DNA from: Liolophura sinensis
Lineage: Eukaryota; Mollusca; Polyplacophora; Chitonida; Chitonidae
Direction: 5' to 3'
Assembly (NCBI RefSeq): GCF_032854445.1
Contig: NC_088301.1
Coordinates: 36,195,187 to 36,259,186, forward strand
Length of the DNA: 64,000 nucleotides
Below, piece after piece: positions 60,701 through 64,000 of the stretch. How positions within the stretch are numbered: the first letter of the stretch is position 1; each line of letters begins with the position of its first letter. The notes below the pieces were generated by a model. That model was not told the DNA's origin and searched no databases. It saw only the letters and a program-made list of their open reading frames with translations. Made by a program: the position numbers and the translations under genes.

Positions 60701-62243
60701 ACATGTCCACAAGACACAAAGAGCTGCTGGAAGCTGTGTCTGAGCCCCTGCTTCAGTATGTTATCGATCACACAAAAGACCTTGTGCTGAACAACGCTTC
60801 GCTTCTCTTCTTGCTCTCCATCCTCACTCATGCTCAAGGTATTTCAGATTTGTCACAATCTTGTGTCACTTTAGCACTTTCCTCTTTTTCCCCACATTGT
60901 AATTACATTCATTACACACCACTTGTCTCCCACCAATATGATGTGCCTCTTTAAGTCACACATGGGGAAAATCATCAATAACTTGCCACAGGTCAGTGAG
61001 GTACTCTTGGATCTCAAGCTTTCTCTATCCATGAAACTGGCCATGGTTATATAATAATAATATGTAAGTGAAAAATTATTGACTGATATTGAGACAACAT
61101 TCAGATTAGTAAGTGCTGTCCTGTAGCATATTTCTTGACTCACTGTCAGATGGAGAATATGTTCCTAAGTCTAAAAAAAGAACATTGCCTTGAAATAAAA
61201 TAATGATGATGAAACAAATGCAGTTAAAAATTGGCTGGCTTCAGGGACCCAACACAGGCTATGGAAGCTGTGGCCAAGATTGCAGCCGAACCATTCACTG
61301 CAGGAAGTTTGGATAACTTCCACATTGTTGAACACCCAGCCGGCCACCTGACCTTGAAGCGGCTTATCCTGAATGACAAAGACAGATTGCAGCAAGGAAA
61401 CACAGGTATGATAAAATCTACAGACGTCATTCTTGAGATCTTCTATCTTATCTACTAAATGCATTTTGCTTTGAAATATAACTGGTTTTAGATTTTAATT
61501 GATGGCTTGCTGACTCACTGTTTGTAGGATTTGCATGGATTTTATTTATTGTTTCTCAACCAATTTTATTTCAGTTTTGTTCTCTCAAGTGTTGATGAAT
61601 ACACTGCCCTCAGGACGTCTGAAATCTTGGGCAGCTTGTAACAGGGGCTGTTTCATTCTCCTGGGGTAAGTTAAGCAAATCTGACAATGAATTAGAGTAG
61701 ACTGAGAAGCATATTTGCCAGATCATCATGTACTGTTGGACAGTGTGACAATTGTTCTTGTTCTCTTGTGTGACTTTTTATGTGGCTGAAGCAAAGTCAA
61801 ACTTTTTTTTGAGCGCATATGTGTATCTTAAACCTGTGTTAGGTGTGAGTGTAACGTGTGTGGTCATTTTGCTTGATTCTGTTGAATTGGGTAGGCGTTA
61901 TAATGCGGCCAGACCTCAAATCAGGTTGTGTACCAGAGGCAGATCCTGTTCTGAAATGGCAAATAAAGAAAAATTTTAAAAAAATTAATTAAAAATAAAA
62001 AAATGTTAAAATATGCTTTGCACATCTTAATATTTAATGTTTTATATTTTTATTTTGACAAAGAAGGTCAGATAAATTTGGATACATTTGTATTTTGTGT
62101 TTTGCTGCAGGCTCTTGGAGTTGGAAAACCCAAAGGTAACAGCAGAGGTCCAGAAACAACTGGCCGGAGTTAAAAAGTCTCTGAAAAAGATGACATTCAA
62201 AGGATCACATATTCTCCTCCAAAAACTTGGGGACACGGACTGA
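48725..62243 (+). CDS. PUM3: Pumilio homolog 3 (Puf-A, KIAA0020-type)
   Basis: A nucleolar PUF-repeat protein involved in ribosome biogenesis. Exons: 48598-49249 (first ATG 48725), 49605-49740, 53576-53702, 53830-53905, 54582-54675, 54961-55027, 55564-55633, 55959-56063, 57751-57854, 58131-58206, 59074-59172, 59723-59857, 60184-60326, 60693-60838, 61245-61405, 61575-61665, 62111-62243. Residues 1-230 are low-complexity with acidic (DDEEEELP) and lysine-rich blocks typical of nucleolar proteins. The Puf-A core follows: VWEELRRHDLAEERR, FAHDTARVIQCLIQFG, AKSKYAKFVVRKVLKYG, AAEVVEYAYNEYA, TRDGARVAMQCVWHGTTKDRK, YGRKVLIYLLSPRDP, VEHPAGHLTLKRLI and CNRGCFILL. About 762 aa if one missing base is allowed (human about 648). 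The junction 60838/61245 is one base out of phase (see findings). The 42 open codons before ATG 48725 could be coding if an upstream exon exists. Intron 2 contains a Tc1 element; other introns hold SINEs. Confidence 0.9.
51416..52919 (-). mobile_element. Tc1/mariner-family transposon, decayed, in PUM3 intron 2
   Basis: Terminal inverted repeats TATAAACTGACG with CCAAAAGAAACTTTACA (left 51416-51446, right 52890-52919 reversed) bracket about 1.5 kb. On the minus strand two blocks of a Tc1 transposase are readable: the N-terminal helix-turn-helix part (52633-52316: TPEQRERALGMASRG, then DRPRTGRPTVTT) and the catalytic part (52075-51644). The catalytic triad motifs are VVFTDES, YQHDNSRPHTA and SSQDMTAIEHLLDI. 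It is a pseudogene: the start is ATA instead of ATG, an in-frame TAG follows the first catalytic block, and the frame changes between the halves. The TA outside both ends fits the usual target. Confidence 0.85.
54405..54526. repeat. Two-copy tandem repeat, period ~60 bp
   Basis: Both copies contain TTCTA(A/G)AAGTGCAGTTTT followed by GGTGAAATAC(G/T)GGTTATAA and GTGGAAA. Located in the PUM3 intron before exon 54582. Probably a simple local duplication. Confidence 0.7.
56091..56255 (+). mobile_element. SINE, 5'-truncated and internally deleted, in PUM3 intron 8
   Basis: Contains TCACTGTAAGTTCAATTCCA, GCTCATGCTG, GTCTGCCAGCAACCTGCG, TGCTCCCACCATAATGCC and GTAAAACACCAAC. The segment between the CCATAATGCC and GAGTAC motifs is partly deleted compared with the 2767 copy. 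Confidence 0.8.
56321..56570 (+). mobile_element. SINE, near full length, in PUM3 intron 8
   Basis: Full tRNA-like head (GGACTCCATGGCTCAGTTGG with TTAGCATAATGACCC), B-box-like GTGAGTTCAAGTCC, body and tail (GTGTAAAACACCAATCC, AATAAAAT). It lies about 65 bases after the truncated copy at 56091, so two insertions sit almost in tandem. Confidence 0.88.
60417..60511 (+). mobile_element. SINE 3' fragment in PUM3 intron 13
   Basis: GGTTATAGGTTTCCTCTGGC, TTTCCTCCCATCATAATGC, ATATAAGTAAAATATTCTTC and CAAATAAATTAA. Short and diverged member of the main SINE family, lacking the usual AAAACACC motif. Confidence 0.75.
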
Positions 62244-64000
62244 ACTTAGAAGAGTGCCAAAAGAGAAAAATGTCTATATCACCTTAATTAAATTGGGGAA
62301 ATGACTTTGACTGATAAATGCAACTGTTGTGTGTGTGAAACTTCTTATTCTGGATATAAGAGGAGGAGCAGTCCAGATGCAAGAGTAGAATTCTTCTGGC
62401 AGGATTATTGATTGAAAATTCCATTGAAATGTCTCCAGCCAAATTGTTGACTGTACTCTGTCTTAGCAGATATGTATGTTCTGTGGACAGGCTGATCATC
62501 TCTTGTACATAATGACACATCCACAGGAAGATCAGATTCAGTGGAGCATCTCAAGAACTGGCTGAACCTTTGATTAAACTGTGATGAAAATGGCTTACCT
62601 TGTGCTGAATTGTCATGAAAAATTAGTTCTGTTTATGAATTGTTCCATGTTATGTTGTGGCAGTGATAATGTCAGGGATGCAGGCACTGTTGTTATTTTA
62701 CATTTACATTTAACATACAATATTAGCAATAAGGGTGTATATGTAGCTATATTCTTCTTTCACAGTAGCCACAGTTTTACTGATTTTTATGTTTAAAAAG
62801 TATATTGCAGCTTTCACATGATCTGAACAAGCTGTTCTCCTGGAGATACTAAGTTTCATTTCCATGTACTTCTGCGGAGGAAATTTCCACAAAGCGCTAA
62901 ATGTACCCGTAGACCGATCTAGTCTCTTAAGATGTACTGTATGGAGCGAATGTCTGCCATTTGAATATACTATGTCTTCTACAACATGGCTTTTCGAAGG
63001 AAATTTTCTGTCAATACCATATTCCCAATGCTGAGCTTCATCTTCACGACTTTCAAAACTTCAAAGAATTTTTTACATATTTTTTTGTGACAGCTGTGTC
63101 CTATATCATTTTTTCCATGCATATTTAATGGCAGACTTGATGTTCACTTTAAAGGAGAAGAAAACTTAAAATCATGACACTATACGCTGAAAAGAGCACA
63201 TTTTTTTCTATCTGGTGGTGCCTGCTGTGTAATTTTGCGATTTTTCCTCGCCATACACATAAAGCCTGAATACAGTAAAGCTGGCCGTATCCATCGCATC
63301 CTCCATCTTTAACACCCTGTAATTTATGCTGGGTGGGGGAGGGGGCGGGTGTTGCCTCTCAGCAAATGCGAATTGTTAAAACTGGTTGTTTGCATAAACT
63401 CAGAACCTACGTCCAACATTCCAGATTCCCGATCGTCAAGCGGAAAACGAACTGTATTGTCCACTACCTTCTGGGAGGAAGAGTTATACTGGAAATGTAC
63501 GAACTGCACTTTGTCGGTTTCTGACGGCAATTCTCCTCCTAACACAGAAGACTTCAGTAATAGTTCTTAGGCAAAATGGAGTCGCCCACAGCAGATGTTG
63601 GCCCTAACTTTATTTATAATTTTTTGACAGAAGGTACAAATTAGAATGTTTTTCAAGGCAAGCACCTGCGAGGAAATGCATACTCTTTTCAATGTTATTT
63701 AATTGATATTTAAATTTTCTTCTCCTTTAAAGGTTGATATTGTTCAGAATTTGATAGTGCAATAAATACTAATGCATTTCCATCTATACACAAAAATTAG
63801 TAATAGCAGACATTCTCTCCTTTTCATATAGTATGTGTTAAAGAGACTAGAGTGGACTATGGGTAAGATGAGAGCTGTGAAAACCTTCAAGTTGGAAATG
63901 AATACTTTCGGAGAAAAACCTTTTTCAACCTGAATGACATAAAGAAGTTAAAGTTGCAAATTTTCACACATTCTGCTTAATTCTTTTGTAGCACATACTT
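62244..64000. other. PUM3 3' UTR and downstream flank
   Basis: No further exon recognised. Candidate poly(A) signals on the plus strand are ATTAAA at 62572-62577 and AATAAA at 63761-63766. A short G-rich patch lies near 63330-63350. The overlapping open frames at 63324-63570 on both strands lack any support. Confidence 0.5.

Noticed and set aside
63324-63570. Overlapping ORFs on both strands after PUM3
   Set aside because: Short, overlapping in three frames, no motifs and no splice context.

Overview
The window is nuclear DNA of an animal. Genes are split into many short exons with GT-AG introns, coding density is low, and the gaps hold microsatellites, a minisatellite, many short interspersed elements (SINEs) and several DNA transposons. 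The recurring SINE, with a tRNA-like head, a tail of the type GTATAAGTGAAATATTCTTGAG..GTAAAACACCAATC and an AAAT-rich end, occurs in at least seven places. From memory this type is typical of molluscs, so a mollusc or another lophotrochozoan is my best guess; no species can be named.

Layout. (1) 280-17702, + strand: two tandem glycoside hydrolase family 31 (GH31) alpha-glucosidase units. Only the last eight exons of the first are inside the window. The second is complete in 24 exons (989 aa, signal peptide, trefoil domain, GH31 catalytic core). Exon sizes and phases match between the two, so they arose by tandem duplication. (2) 18807-20015, - strand: an intronless-looking 402-aa serine-rich protein that I do not recognise. 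(3) 22780-27370: a 4.6-kb DNA transposon with a Mutator-like transposase gene and, tail to tail with it, a frame-broken His-Me finger (I-PpoI-like) nuclease gene. Both lie between two almost identical 453/452-bp direct repeats, each of which has its own short inverted ends. (4) 27371-30681: intergenic, with two fold-back elements. (5) 30756-36584, + strand: an ATG4-type autophagy cysteine protease (9 exons, 725 aa) preceded by a small upstream ORF that ends on the start codon. A 0.74-kb minisatellite lies downstream. (6) 41147-47500, - strand: AK3, mitochondrial GTP:AMP phosphotransferase (5 exons, 223 aa), with a perfect 106-bp inverted repeat in its last intron. (7) 48598-62243, + strand: PUM3/Puf-A (17 exons), divergent from AK3, with a decayed Tc1/mariner element in its second intron.

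The host genes have unrelated jobs (carbohydrate digestion, autophagy, mitochondrial nucleotide balance, ribosome biogenesis), and nothing suggests they work as a cluster. Exon models were built by hand from homology and splice-site phase. Four add up exactly in frame: the GH31 gene (2970 nt), ATG4 (2178 nt), AK3 (672 nt) and the exons of the partial GH31 unit. PUM3 is one base short at a single junction. The AK3 model and one intron of the GH31 gene need GC-AG splice sites.
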